64,000 nucleotides of DNA from Typhlomys cinereus. Lineage: Eukaryota; Chordata; Mammalia; Rodentia; Platacanthomyidae. The notes under the pieces are model-generated. The model was not told where the DNA came from. It saw nothing but the letters and a program-made list of their open reading frames with translations, and made no database searches. Every line of letters begins with the position of its first letter. The stretch's first letter is position 1. Where the stretch lies: positions 1,975,277-2,039,276 of the forward strand of contig JALPQD010000242.1 of assembly GCA_023101885.1 (NCBI GenBank), given 5' to 3'. Positions 1 through 11,640 of this stretch are shown here, in pieces. The translations under genes and the position numbers were made by a program.

Positions 1-834
1 AATTACTGGGGTCATGAGGTTTGGTCTAAGTAAGCCTCTTAACTGGGGAGTTGAACCTATTGACATTTAAAATTAATATTGAAAGGTGTTTGAAGGTTTC
101 TAACATCTTGTTGATATTGTTGACTTTGCTTTTTTTATCCTTCATTCAGTCCTTGTGCTATTATTTGTTCCCTTAGTTTATTTAATGTGTTTATCCTTCT
201 CTTTCATTTTGTGCATTCTTTCTAGTATTCTCTGTTGCCTTGGCTTAGTAGCCATCTAGTCTTTTAGTTGTTTTGTCATGGAATATTTTTCTTGCTCCTT
301 CTATTATGACTGGCAGTTTTGCTGGATATAGTATTCTGGGTTGGCATTTGTGTTCTTTCAGAACTTGTGTCTCTCCTGGCCTTCTGGCTTTTGCCATTTA
401 TACTGAGATGTCAGTTGTTATTTTGATGAGTTTACCTTTATATGTGACTTGTTCTTTTTGTCTTGTAGCTCAGAGATCCTGTATTTAATGTGTATATTTG
501 GTGTGTGATCTATCATATGCCACAGAATATTTCTTTTTTGTCCTGAGTATTTAGTGTTCTGTATCCTTCTTGAATCAGGATGGGTACCTCTTTTTTTCAG
601 GTTAGGGCAATTTTTCTCTATCATCCCATTGATTATATACAGTGAATCTTCCTTTTGTCAACCTTGTCCATCTTATCTTCCAAATCTGACAATCTGTGTT
701 CTATCTTACCAGTTTTATTTTTAAGCCTCTATTGAATTTTTTATTACACTGTTTGAATTTTTTTGTTCCAGTGTTGTTTCAGTCTGGGTTTGTGTGTGTG
801 TGTGTATGTGTCTGTGTGTTTCTAAGTTTGTTTG
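1..834 (-). mobile_element. LINE-1 fragment, antisense (ORF1 C-terminal part and ORF1/ORF2 junction)
   Basis: Read on the minus strand, 418-624 encodes degenerate L1 ORF1p sequence (an 'NCPNLKKRGTHPDSRRIQ' segment), and the sequence around 290-340 matches the ORF1 C-terminal domain. Positions 1-270 resemble the ORF1/ORF2 junction. The element resumes at 6592 after the provirus. Frames are broken, so this is a dead copy. A TG-rich run lies at 790-822 beside the provirus. Confidence 0.8.
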
Positions 835-839
835 TAGAT
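835..839. repeat. Target-site duplication TAGAT, left copy
   Basis: TAGAT directly precedes the 5' LTR and recurs at 6587-6591 directly after the 3' LTR, which fixes both provirus ends to the base. Confidence 0.85.
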
Positions 840-1267
840 TGTGAAAGAAAAGAAATTTTTACAGAAATTGTGACAAAGAAGTCATAACTAACAGCTTGGT
901 AGTCAGCAGTTTTCAGAGTTTTAAAAACAAAAGTCTAATATGGGTGGCTAGATATGGTAAACAACTCCTTCTCCTTGTGAGAAGGCCAGATGCCAAACCA
1001 CCCAGACCCAGATACTAGACCACCCAGAACCCCCCCAATTTGGTTCCAGGAATCTTCCCCCTTCGAGGAGAAATGTTTTTAGTATGTGCAGATGCTGCCG
1101 AAGCTCACTTGCCCTCAACCCCCCCCCAGAACTCCGGGAAATGCTTCCCCTCTTAAGGTCTAGTATGTGCACTTATGCCAAATACCGACAAAGCCTTTGT
1201 ATTATTATTGTAACTAATATGATAGCCAATAATTTTGTAACATTATGTAACCTCCCTACAAGAAGAG

Positions 1268-1274
1268 TATAAAA
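1268..1274 (+). promoter_or_regulatory. LTR TATA box
   Basis: TATAAAA lies about 70 bases upstream of the LTR poly(A) signal; the 3' LTR keeps TATAAA at 6425-6430. Position fits a retroviral U3 promoter. Activity is not shown by sequence. Confidence 0.7.
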
Positions 1275-1340
1275 TGTGTATGCTTCTTGAGCTCAGCGTC
1301 ATCTCTCCCCCTCGTGTATGGGGCGACCCCTGCTCACTGG

Positions 1341-1346
1341 AATAAA
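1341..1346 (+). terminator. LTR polyadenylation signal AATAAA
   Basis: AATAAA sits in a well-conserved part of the LTR. The 3' LTR copy at 6498-6503 would end the proviral transcript. Confidence 0.7.
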
Positions 1347-1431
1347 ATCCTCTTGCTCTTGCATCAAACCCTTGTCTGTGAGTATTCTGTGGGGGTCCAC
1401 TTCCTGGAGTAGGGCCATTAGGTCTAACATT

Positions 1432-1449
1432 TGGTGCATTGGCCGAGAA
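1432..1449 (+). promoter_or_regulatory. Primer binding site, tRNA-Gly type
   Basis: TGGTGCATTGGCCGAGAA starts two bases after the 5' LTR. It complements the 3' end of mammalian tRNA-Gly(GCC), including CCA, at 17 of 18 positions; the mismatch is the A at 1446. The match is from my knowledge of the tRNA, not a search. Confidence 0.8.
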
Positions 1450-1879
1450 CCGGTGTGCCCTTCCGACCTCACTGCTACCGGGATTGGAGATTTGCTCAAG
1501 CAGGTCTGTGTTTTATTTTCTGTTTCGTTTTCCGTTTGACTTGTATTCAGTGTGTCTGTGTTTGTTTCGCTTTTTGTTTAATGTGCCTGGTTAGTTTTCT
1601 GGTTTATGGTCACCACCAGCTTGTCATGGAGAGCATTTGTATTTGGTTTGAATTTGTAGAGCGCTCATTTGTAATGGCCAAAGCGGCGGGCAGACGTGCC
1701 AAGATGTCGCAGGCCGGGAAACTGGAGGATGCTCCGGATTCCATTTGTATCTGCTGCTGTGACAGGGCTGTGGCATTCTCGTTCAGGACGTCTGTGTCTC
1801 ATCTGTTTTATTGTGGGTTTTCTCTTCATTGTACTTGGTATTGAACTGACACCTTTCCTCTTTCCCGACTGATTGCAAC

Positions 1880-2050
1880 ATGGGACAAGCTACTTTCACC
1901 CTTATCTCTAGATCACTGGACTGAAGTTAAGGCTAGAGGACATAATCTGTCTGTAGATGTTAGAAAAAGAAAGTGGCAGGTTTTCTGCTACTCAGAGTGG
2001 CCAGCCTTCCAGACCGAATGGCCTCCAGAGGGGTCCTTCCATCTATACAA
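1880..2050 (+). pseudogene. gag (matrix) remnant of the provirus
   Basis: An ATG at 1880 is followed by a Gly codon, as in myristoylated gammaretroviral matrix proteins. The next 150 bases resemble the matrix N-terminus at protein level, but a one-base shift near 1907 moves the similarity to another frame and the original frame hits a stop within about 15 codons. Past about 2050 I recognise no gag. It lies 430 bases downstream of the primer site, a normal leader length. Confidence 0.7.
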
Positions 2051-5000
2051 GATCAAACAAACCACTTTGGGCAGTTTAGGGAAAGAAACTCAAAATCTAA
2101 ATGTTGAAATTAAGGAAGGAAAATGGCTCACTTTCAAGGCCAGCAGATGTGTGTTTTAAACTGTCTTCTTTTTAATTTACCTAATAACACCTTCTATTTT
2201 AATTTCTAAAGCAACTAAGGAAAGAAAGCCTCTGCCCCCCTGTACTGGAGGGGCCAGAAGAACTGTCTGTCATTTTTGTGCTGTGTCTGTGATGATCTCA
2301 TTTTAAGAGTTACTTTAAGTGTTTTGACTTGCTTAGTTATCTGCATCCCCATGATGTGTTTGATTTTGTTTATTATTTGGCATGCTCAATTTAAATGCAT
2401 ATGCACAATTATTGAATGAATTATTTTGATAATGTTAAAGGGTCTGAGTACGTACTGATTAAAATATTTTGTTTTATCTTGATTTTTATGAAGCTTCACA
2501 AAAGGTGGTATTATGTTTTTACCTAGGATCCGATAACATCACTTTTGTAATTCCTTTAAAAGTTTGTTTTCCTGTATGTAATACCAACATATCTAACAGC
2601 CTGAAAGGAAAACTGATCTCTGGGAAATTCATTGGAATTTCTTCCTTCTGGTATGTATGAGCTCCCTTCCTTGGGGACAAGTTTGCTTTCTAATTCCAGG
2701 TGTATTCTTGTGTTCTGTTACAATCTTGCTAACTTAATTGGGATATAATGATTTTTAAGATGAGGTCTATTGTTATTGCCTCTTTTGAAGGACATTTCTT
2801 AAAGGATAAACAACAGGCAACCATCAAGTATAAAGAAAATTTGTATAGTACTTAGATGTGCAGAAAGTTTAAAAGAAGATTTTTAAAAAAGGGGTTTATG
2901 GAATGAGTTATCTTACTTAGAAAGTTAAAGTATGTGCAGGAGGTTTATGGGTTGGTTACTTAAAAAAATTTTAAAGTATGTGGTGAAGGTTTGTGGAATA
3001 TTGTGAAGGTTTGCGGAATGTTAGGTTTATAAGAAGAGTGAAAATTAGAGATGATGGTTAAAGGAAATGTTATGCGTTATGCTTCTTCCATATTACAAAA
3101 GTAAAAGCATTGAGCCTCAGAAATTAGAAATTACGAATTAAGCTTCATGTATTCAAATGTATTTCAATTGTCTGTCTTGATCAAATAAGAATTTGGTTAC
3201 TAGGACCTGCAGCAGTCCTGGCAGGGCCCTCATCCGCTCACTGGGAGGTGGGCTCCCAGAGAGCAGGGCTCTGCTCAGCCATCAGACCAACAAGAGAAGC
3301 TGAGACCCAGCTGCAGCTTAGAACATACTGAAGGCCAGCTGTTAAACCAATCCCTGCACACCTTTTAAAGCAGGCTTTTCCCAAAAGAGGAAGAAAAGAG
3401 GACACTTTAAAATGGTGGAGGGAATGTCTTTAGCCTTTGTGTGAATGTGTGAATAAATGTCGACCTGAGGTGGGAAACCTGTCACACCTCTGTGCTCGAG
3501 TTTGTAGTCCCATGGTGAGATACCTAAGATCTCTTAAAGCCAAGGGATTTGATTGGGCCAGTTCTGCATTTCCATGGTGATAACATATGGTCTAGGGTGG
3601 GATCGGATTAGAATCCAATTGAAAGTCATGAAATAGCTGAACCCACTATGGCTAAGTTATCACCCATGACTCTGCAGAGTGTGGCCAGACTGGCACTTGA
3701 ATGATCTCTCCTGGAGGGATTCCCATCCTTTGTCTGTCTGCGCCATGTGGTAGGGATTAATGTGAATTTAGCTCTTGTTAATCAATGGAAGGAAATTTCT
3801 AAAAATGTTTGCCCTATGAGGAAAATGCTTCATGTCTGAGACAATGACCATACAGTTTAAATAACATAGGAAATGAAGAAAGCTTCAGGCATGCATCGAC
3901 CGTGGACTCTCCCCTTTTAGTGTTGTTGGGTGGAGCTCTGGCTCCCCCAATCACGGGCTGCATCCAGCACTGAACTCAGTCAGTGGCTGGGTTTATATAG
4001 TGATTGGCAGAACTCTGCTGAGCCCATGTGTCCCTTCCCCAAGTCCAGGTCCACTAAACTGAAGCAAAAAGGGAGATTTCCCCTTCCTGTGTCCAGGAAC
4101 TATTGGGAAAAAATAAATGCTTAGTCCTACCAATCTAAAAAAGAGTCAACTTTCATATTCTTGGACATGTCCTGTATACATCTAAGACAAGAGATGACCC
4201 CAGGAAAATCTTTAAGTTATAACACCATCCAAGTAGACAAATGATGGCAAACAAATGACAGAAAGTTAAGAGACTATAAAGATTTGTACCAAAAGTACAG
4301 CTAGTACCTCAGGATGTCCTAAAGAGACTAAGATGGAACAGGAATTTCATCTAGCTTCCACATCAGCCAAACTCCCATCTGGAGGACAGGTCCTCATCTA
4401 TTAGGGGGAAATAGACCCCCATCTGGAGGATAGCATCCTCATCTGCAAGAGAGAGGTTAAAATAGGGCAGGTGACCTAGGACTTAGTATAGAAAAAAAAA
4501 AAAAAGAAAGAAAAGGAAAAAGAACCAGAAAGCAAAGAAATCAAAACTTGACATTTGCCTAAAGAGATAGGTAGAAAATTAACAGGCATGCCCAAAAGCA
4601 GACCAACCCAAGACCCCTTCCAACAGGAGAGAGATAAAAAGATGCTTTAAATATGACCAGAGTGGGTGCTTTGAGATGGTTGCAAACACAGGGAGCTTCC
4701 ACATGGCCTATGTCCTGAACATGGAAAATTTCTACTGGAGGAAGATTGCCCTCTGAGCCAAGGGCCCAGGGGTCAAGCCCTCTGTTGGGAACCAATGAAA
4801 TGGCCTGAAGCTCCTAGCTTCCCTCTGATGGAAAAGGAGTTTGCCTCTGATAACCAGTGAAAGCCCAAAATGTGAGGTTGAGCACCTCATGAGAACCTTG
4901 GGTTTAGCATGCAAATGGGAAGCCTCTTTGTTTCTATGACAGTGGAGCACAAAATTTTAATGCTCAACTTCCTTCCTAGGCTTTTCTCAATCTTTGATTT

Positions 5001-5640
5001 TAATAAAATATTAATGATCAGGGAAATGTCAGGTTCACCAGTTACAAAGTAAAATACAATGACAAACTTAAAGAGTTAAACCAGGAAAAACAGCAAAACT
5101 CCAGGTGTTAAGCAGACTAGTTCTGACAACAAATGTATACTGGCTTTTCATTTAGATCTGAGGAGTGGTCTTGCCCTAAAGATGAAATAATGCTTACAAA
5201 CCTATAGAACTTTCCATATCAGGAGATAATGTCCCCTAAAAGGACGTGTGACAGGTTTTATAGCTCTTGGCTTTTACACCCTACAAACATGATTTTCCTT
5301 ACTAACTCTTGCTTGTACCCGCAGTAAGATTGCTGAACTTATTTGGTTTATCCCATGTGCCTTCCCAGTTACAGTGGTCTAATCCTTGTGTAGATCTTGA
5401 AAGTTTAACCTGTGTTTTGTCTCTTTTAGATGGACCTCAAAGCCATCTATAAAAGACCTCTAGACCATCCCAGCATTTCATAGATGAGGATATCAAACTG
5501 CTCTTATTTCCTTCGCCCTGAGTCAGCAGGAAGCAGCCAGAGCAAATCTCCTCGCCCTTTATCCTCAGAGTGGTCTGAGTTCTCAAATAGGTTTATGGGG
5601 GAATGAGGCAGGATTAGGGCAGCCATGCTGGGATGGGTCT
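2051..5640 (+). other. Provirus internal region without recognisable genes
   Basis: About 3.6 kb where reading frames are short and broken. I see no reverse transcriptase, integrase or protease motif. A direct repeat of about 26 bases containing CCCATCTGGAGGA occurs near 4372 and again near 4416. A run of A lies at about 4491-4505. Confidence 0.5.
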
Positions 5641-5728
5641 CGCCATCCACCATTGCTGGGATCACCATGAAAGAATACTCCTGCTGAATAAATAAAAACG
5701 TGGATGGGAAAAAAGCCAGGGATGATTT

Positions 5729-5878
5729 GAAGGCTCGTTTGATTCCTCTCCATGGCTAACTACCCTAATTTCTACTCTCCTGGGGCCCCTCATTATACTT
5801 CTATTGCTTCTTACTTTTGGGCCCTGCATTTTAAATTGTGTGCTTGGTTTTATTAGAGAATGCATCAACACATTATAA
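5729..5878 (+). pseudogene. env transmembrane-subunit remnant
   Basis: An open stretch of 49 codons ends at TAA (5876-5878) and encodes a hydrophobic segment like the membrane-spanning domain of a gammaretroviral envelope transmembrane protein. An in-frame TGA at 5723-5725 closes it upstream, and I recognise little of the surface subunit. It lies about 100 bases before the 3' LTR, where env ends in this virus group. Confidence 0.7.
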
Positions 5879-5962
5879 GTAATGGTATTAAGACAACAGT
5901 ACCAACCTTTTCCCCAACTACACCAGGAAACATCCTCTAAATTTTAAGATTAAAATTTCACC

Positions 5963-5980
5963 AAAAGAAAAAGAAGGCAA
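5963..5980 (+). promoter_or_regulatory. Polypurine tract
   Basis: An A/G-rich run with one C abuts the first base of the 3' LTR, where the plus-strand DNA primer of a retrovirus lies. Confidence 0.6.
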
Positions 5981-6586
5981 TGTGGAAGAAAAGAAATTTT
6001 TACAGAAATTGTGACAAATAAAGAAGTTGTGACTAACAGCTTGGTGGTCAGCAGTTTTCAGAGTTCTAAAAATAAAAGTCTAATATGGGTGGCTAGAAAC
6101 TGAAAACATCTCCACTCTCAAGGTCCCTGTGAGAAGACCAGATGCCAAACCACCCAGACCCAGATACTAGACCACCCAGACCTCCCCCAAAGTTGGTTCC
6201 AGGAATCTTCCCCCTTCAAGGTCTCAGAGAAATGTTCTTAGTAAGTGCGGATGCTGCCGAAGCCCGCTTGCCCTCTTCCCACATAGAATTCCGGGAAATC
6301 CTCCCCCTCTTAAGGTCTAGTATGTGCACCTATGCCAAATACCGCCAAAGCCTTTGTATTATTATTGTAACTAATATGATAGCCAATAAGTTTGTAACAT
6401 TACATAACCTCCATGCAAGGAGGGTATAAACAGTGTATATTACGTGAGCTCGGCGTCATCTCTTCCTCTCGTGAATGAGGCAACCCCTGCTCACTGGAAT
6501 AAAATCCTCTTGCTTTCGCATCGAACCCATGTCCGTGAGTCTTCTGTGGGGGTCTGCTTCCTGGCGTAGGGCCATTAGGTCTAACA
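5981..6586 (+). repeat. 3' LTR of the class I provirus
   Basis: It begins TGTGGAAG and ends CTAACA. TATAAA is at 6425-6430 and AATAAA at 6498-6503. It is slightly longer than the 5' LTR because of small indels; TAGAT follows at 6587-6591. Confidence 0.9.
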
Positions 6587-6591
6587 TAGAT
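6587..6591. repeat. Target-site duplication TAGAT, right copy
   Basis: Matches 835-839 exactly. Confidence 0.85.
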
Positions 6592-7110
6592 CACCTTGGG
6601 TTTTTCTCAGTGTTGCAAGATTTGTTTTCATACTCTCCATTTTCATTCTATTTGTGTGTTACTCATTTTCTGGGAATTCTTTCCTGAGTTTGTTGCATTC
6701 TTCTTGAAATGTGTTTAGGCATTTATCTATGTACTCTTGGAGGTGTTTGAACATATTTATAATCGATGTTTGAAATTCATTGTTTTGGTTATTGTTCTCT
6801 TGGGTACCTTCATGGGCTATGCTTTGTTGGATCTGAAACCTTATCTTCAATGATATTGAGAGGAGACATTTCTTGGAGTCTTGCAGTTCTGTTTTTCCTG
6901 CATTTTTATGCTGAGCAGACATTAATTGTAGTTTTATATGAAGTAACTCTAGGATGTTATTTTTCTGCATGTAAAGAAAAAAATTGTCTAAGATTTTTGT
7001 GTGTTACCAAGCAGGTAACCGCTGTTTGGGTGTTTAGTTGCAAAAAAGAAAGTAGTAATTCCAGTGTTCTCTTGCTTCTCAGATGAGGATTCTGGTTATT
7101 TTTTTTTCCA
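6592..7110 (-). mobile_element. LINE-1 fragment, antisense (ORF1 N-terminal part and 5' side)
   Basis: Minus-strand 6659-6970 is an open stretch of 103 codons rich in Glu, Gln, Lys and Leu, as in the L1 ORF1p coiled coil (…'FQIQQS…NNEFQTSIINMF…'). With 1-834 it forms one antisense L1 cut by the provirus: the 3'-ward part lies left and the 5'-ward part right. The 5' edge is unclear. Confidence 0.75.
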
Positions 7111-7344
7111 AAGTCCTTTTCTCTCTTTTTTGCAGTTTGGTGTTGTATAAAATCGCCAGCTCCCCTGACTCAAACTGCACATGAGCCCACAACCCGGGAG
7201 ATCCCAGGAGGCCCAGGGCCTCTCACCTAGCTACTTTGCATTTTTGTGTAGGATCTAGTTTCCAAGCTCATGTTCAAGGCTTTACACCCCTGAGCCATTC
7301 TAATATCCTGTTATTTTTATGCTGAGATAAAAATCCTGCTAATT

Positions 7345-7410
7345 TGCCCAGGCTGGCCTCAAATCTTTACTCCTCCCACAATCTTCTCAGTACTTAGGAT
7401 GACAGGTCAA
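7345..7410 (-). repeat. B1/Alu-like SINE fragment, antisense
   Basis: Contains the 7SL-derived word TTTGCCCAGGCTGGCCTCAA followed by sequence like the reverse of a B1 left end. Short and diverged. Confidence 0.55.
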
Positions 7411-7575
7411 CACCATCAGACTCTGGTTTATTCGGGTAGTTTCACTCCCCTTTTCTACATATTTTTGAAATGTTCTGCCTACCTGGCCTTCTTATGTGCC
7501 TTCCTTCTCTTCCTTTTTCTTTCCATTCCTCTTCTGCTACACCACCTGCAAAGACTCTCAGATGTTCCCCACAGG

Positions 7576-7578
<3 letters not shown>

Positions 7579-7620
<42 letters not shown>
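7579..7620. repeat. (TG)n microsatellite
   Basis: About 19 near-perfect TG units. The Val/Cys-rich and Thr/His-rich open frames across it are artefacts of the repeat. Confidence 0.95.
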
Positions 7621-7621
<1 letters not shown>

Positions 7622-7639
7622 CACTATGTCCGCAGCAGG

Positions 7640-7867
7640 TGGCACTATAAGGGAAGCTATGTGACCTTTAGGACATAGAGTCTTGCTGGAGGAAGTGCTT
7701 CACTGGGACCAGGTTGAGATTCCATAGTGTAGCTCTACTTTCTGACTGGTGATACAATGCCACCTCTGACTCCTTCTCCTATGGTTGTGCCTACCCTGCT
7801 ATGATGGAATGTAGCCACTGAACTCTGAGTCACAATTAGTTGTTTGATCACAACAGAGAAAAGTATC
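7640..7867 (+). repeat. ERVL-MaLR-like LTR remnant
   Basis: The end (…TGATCACAACAGAGAAAAGTA) resembles the 3' end of rodent MaLR LTRs, and the sequence resumes after 8510 with CAATTCCAGG, like the LTR/internal junction of that group. A solo LTR (7868-8505) sits inside it. Assignment is by eye. Confidence 0.45.
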
Positions 7868-8505
7868 TGTTATGGTTGCATTTGGATGTCAACTTGACAG
7901 TTGCAGACTGTTTGGGGCCCATCTGTGGAAGGTTAATGGTTGGAATGGCTCTTGAACAAGTCTGAGGTACTTGATTGATTGCTATGGAAAACTCAGCCCA
8001 TAGTGGGTGGTACTTTCCAGTGATGGAATAGATAGGAGGTGCAAGGAGGAGAGATTTGCTCTTCTCTTATCTGGTGTAGATTGGCTGTGGAGTCCACTTT
8101 GCATGTGTTGTTTACTTTTAGAGCATCATGGCCTTTTTTGTCGCTGCTGCTGCCTCCATCCTTGGCTGACTTGGAGCTTTACCTTTTCCACCATGTTGTT
8201 GCTGTTCCCACTGCCTTTAGAGCCTGGCCTCTAGGCCTTGTTGCTATTTGCTGTTCATTGCTGATGTCGAAGCCCAGCTGTTCTTTGCCAATATTGGAAA
8301 CCAGCCTCTTCGACCCTCCAGAGAAGTGAAGGCTTGAGACTCTCTCAGGATCTTTTGGCTTTGTGGAACATTCCGGTGAAGAGCAAGGCAGCTGCAGGCA
8401 GCTACTTTGAAGGACACTGTTTTTATCGTGATTTATTTTAACAAACTTATTTATATATAATACATTCTATAGATTCTGTTTTTTCAAAGAACCCTGACTA
8501 ATATG
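7868..8505 (+). mobile_element. Solo LTR, ERVL/MaLR-like, with 5-bp target duplication
   Basis: Starts TGTTATGGTTGC and ends near CCCTGACTAATATG. GTATC occurs just before it (7863-7867) and just after it (8506-8510). A full-length relative is at 13910-14554, and shorter related LTRs lie at 27866-28280 and 38383-38761. No protein is encoded; the longest frame, 8039-8329, has no features. Confidence 0.7.
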
Positions 8506-8510
8506 GTATC

Positions 8511-10684
8511 CAATTCCAGGACCTGTCCACAGCAGGTGCCTAACTGACGTTCCAGTGATAAAAGCTAGTACTTCTGACTTTACTCTTGTGGGTGGAGACA
8601 CAGGCATGTGAGTGACTTCACTTGGTCATGTTAGCAAGAGAGCAGATGAACCAGAAACAGTGTTACGAGCCTGGCATCTCAGCTTCTGTCCCAGCAGGGT
8701 AGCAAATCAGATGCCAGCTCAAGCTACAGAGCAAGTTCAGTTCCACCTGACTTATAGAGCAAGACCATGTATCAAAATAAATGGTGAGAGGGCTGGACAT
8801 GGATGGGAGAGCACCTTCCTGGAATCCACAGTGAGGAAGGAGCTGGGGGCATGGTTCAGTGGTTCAATCCCTTGAGTTCAACCCCTAGTGCCTCAAAAGA
8901 AAGGAGAGTAGAAGTAGCAAATGAAACTTTACTTTAGAATTGGAAAGTTCACTGTGTCTTCTCAGAGTCTCTGTGTAAGTCTCAGATAGTGTGTCTTCTC
9001 TGCATAGCAGGTCATTCACATAAGTGACCATGGCTGTCTTCACTAGACACTGGTCCTCTCTTTTCCCAGTGCCCCTGCTGAATTCTCAAAGCTTTTGCAG
9101 TTTATCCACCAGATTTTCCCAAAGCAGAGAAATGTGGGCTGACACTCTGCAACATTTTAGGTCACAGTCTTCCATTTTCTCTCCCAACATGACTGCAAAA
9201 GTACCTTCTGCTGGCAGGCACACAAGGCAGTCAGTACAATCAACAATCTCCTGTGAGTATTCGAGGGCTCTGCGACATCACATCACCCCACTGGCATATC
9301 CCAGAGCTAGGAGAGGTTGTGACAAACCTATTTTAACTATAATGGACAACGTAACCATAAGCATTGCCTACCAGTGCTGACCCTTCAAAGGGCTTTGAGA
9401 ACAAGCAGCACCTGAAACCTGAACAACTCTTCCTCATGGGAGGCTCTTCATAGACTTGATCAGATACCCAAGTCAGCATTTCTGGAGTCTGACGTCTGAG
9501 TATGAAGTTTAATGGACTTTGAGGTGTCTAAAAAGTCTCTTTTAAAAGAAAAAAGGTCCTTTCCTCCTGGGTCCTTTATGAATTGGGTCCTGTCCAGTGT
9601 GTGATGAATGTGGAAGGTGTGGGTTTTTGGTTGAGCTATAACTAGGTTGACACAACACTGATATCTCGGCTATGTGGATATACGCTGCCAAAGCTGTCTC
9701 TGGAGGTCCACCTCATTGCAGGTCTGCAGTCAGCAGGATCCAGTTTGCGTATTCAAATCTTTTTTTTCCAAATGACACTAAGCCCAGGACCTATCATAAG
9801 CTAGACAAACCTCTACTACTGCCTGCCTTTTACTAGGGTTTCTAGGCAGATGCCCTAGCACTGCATCACCTCTCAGCTCTCAGTTTGTCAGCTTAACTGT
9901 CCCTTGTACATACTCACACCCTCCCCCACCAGCCAACATGCTTGGTCTCTGGAGTATCTGGGTTATTTGCCTCTAGAATATGGTATCCGACAAGCGGGTT
10001 GCACTGTGACAAGGCCTTGCTGGTAGCTTTCCTCCTTAGCACTCATTGTCCCAGGCCTGGCTAGCCTTATGCTGCTGGCATTCCTGGCAAGTGTCCACAG
10101 CTGGCTTCACATGTGGCCTGAGCTCTGGCTCTGCAGGGTTGCAGTCCTGGATTCCTTTCCCAACCCTAGCTGCAGGCCCCTCTTTTCTTCTCTTTCTGCT
10201 CCTCAGGGAAGAGCCATGAGGTACTCTATGGCTTCCAGCTCCACCTCCAGGCTTTCTCCCAAGGAACAGAGCAGAACACGTGACCCCTGCCACATGTCAT
10301 CTCTGAGCACAGTGTTCCCTTCCCCTCTGATGGCCAAATGGAGGCTGAAGACCTCATGTGGGGCACATGCCTTTCACAGGCCTATGGAAAATGTGACAAG
10401 AGCCTTTTCTGCCTTGTGAATGTACACCCTCACCCTGCCTCGCCTATAAAAACCTTTCTGGCTAACGGGGTGATTAGATGCAGGATGTGGCCTTCATTCT
10501 GTTCCCCTTACTTTTCATCAAACTTCTGCCTTATTCGAAACCCACCTGAATCCTCCAGGAGATTCCATCCATCTAAGGAAGACCAAAGGTGGCTTCTAGA
10601 GTCATCCTGGATTATATCTATCTCCTTTTTGCTTCACTCTGGAACTTCTCAGGCTCTGCTTACCAAGCCAGAAATACAAGCTGC
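8511..10684. other. Gene-free stretch
   Basis: No exon, RNA gene or well-preserved repeat seen. An ID-like SINE fragment (GGTTCAGTGGTTCAATCCC) is near 8841-8910. Frames at 9024-9380, 10069-10419 and 10338-10718 lack domain features and splice context. Confidence 0.5.
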
Positions 10685-10689
10685 TGCTG

Positions 10690-10778
10690 TTTCAATTTAT
10701 ATGGGATCTGGGATCTGAACTCAGGACCTTCTGCTTGTGAGGCAGAGTCTTAACCCTTGAGTCATCTCTCCAGCTCCC
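10690..10778 (-). repeat. tRNA-derived SINE, 5' end only, antisense
   Basis: Ends CATCTCTCCAGCTCCC and contains GGGATCTGAACTCAGGACC, the reverse of the promoter half of the SINE seen whole at 51278-51608 and 57882-58191. Confidence 0.65.
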
Positions 10779-10869
10779 AAGTCTTCCTTTTTCTGAATGT
10801 AAAATTCTGTAGCAACACTGATTAGATCTTTATGCTTATCTCCAATGCTGGCATCTTTGACTGGCACAC

Positions 10870-11060
10870 TGGAGAGCTGGAATGCGACTCAGTGGGTAGA
10901 GTGCTTGCCTAGCATGCTGGAAGCCCAGAGTAAGAGTTCCAAAACAAAAGCTGTGTGTGTTGGTGCGTTTTTGTCATCCCTGAACTCAGGAGTCAGAGGC
11001 AGGAAGATGAGGAGTTCAAGGTCAGCTTCCATACATAAAGCCTTGTTCAGTAGCTGCAAC
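10870..11060 (+). repeat. B4-type (ID + B1) SINE
   Basis: An ID-like left part (TCAGTGGGTAGAGTGCTTGC at 10890-10909) is followed by a B1-like part (GGAGTCAGAGGCAGGAAGAT). The ID-B1 fusion order is that of B4 elements. Confidence 0.7.
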
Positions 11061-11640
11061 ATAGAAACCGAACAATGATTGCTGTCTTGGGCTGGTGACC
11101 CTGACTCTGTTGGATTGCCAGTTTCTGCTTCTGCCTTGAAACCACAGTTGCAAAACGACCATAGTGGGAATGCTGTAGGTTTATTCTTCTTCTCTGAATC
11201 TTAGCTGTGCCAGGAAGGGCCCCTCTGTCTAACTATGGAGGCTCTGGCCTCCTTCTATTCATCACCTTTAATAGAGGAGGCAAGGGCCAATGAGATAGCT
11301 CAGAGGGTAAGATGTTCTGAGAACCACAATTCATCTCTCTTTCTGTCTTTCCTGACTGTGTTTGCCACGTGAGCAGCCTCTTCAACCTTCCAAAAGAGCA
11401 CCAACAGCTGAGAAACAGGTGTTCAAACACAGGAGACTACAGAGGACTTTTCCCATCCAAGCCACAACACCAAGTGATATTAAAAATTTCTTCCTTGGAT
11501 AGGTTGAAAACACAGGAAGTCTGCTTTCATTCCCAAGGCCCACCTCCTTCTGGGAGAAGAGCAGCATCTCACTCTCTTCAAACCTACAAGACACACGGTT
11601 CCTTCTCTCTTCTGTAGTGTGTCCATCTTGGTGCCTCTGT

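Larger units (their letters stand above)
840..1429 (+). repeat. 5' LTR of the class I provirus
   Basis: It begins TGTGAAAG and ends CTAACA, two bases before the primer site. It contains TATAAAA at 1268-1274 and AATAAA at 1341-1346, in the order U3-R-U5 expects. Its partner is 5981-6586. The two differ by scattered substitutions and short indels, so the insertion is not recent. Confidence 0.9.
840..6586 (+). mobile_element. Class I (gammaretrovirus-like) endogenous provirus, defective
   Basis: Two LTRs similar by eye at about nine bases in ten bracket 4.5 kb of internal sequence, and TAGAT flanks both ends. A tRNA-Gly-type primer site, a gag matrix start and an env transmembrane segment are visible; I recognise no pol. 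The length and tRNA-Gly primer site are reminiscent of VL30-type elements, but family assignment needs a library search. It inserted into an antisense L1 whose halves lie at 1-834 and 6592-7110. All coding remnants carry stops or frameshifts, so no product is expected. Confidence 0.9.

Noticed and set aside
1431..1844. 137-codon open frame in the provirus leader
   Set aside because: It starts at the primer site and crosses the untranslated leader; composition is Cys/Val/Phe-rich and no domain is seen.
7399..7664. Overlapping frames on both strands rich in Val/Cys or Thr/His
   Set aside because: They are translations of the (TG)n microsatellite at 7579-7620.
8007..8329. Open frames of 75 and 96 codons
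   Set aside because: They lie inside the solo LTR at 7868-8505, and the other copy of this LTR does not keep the frame.
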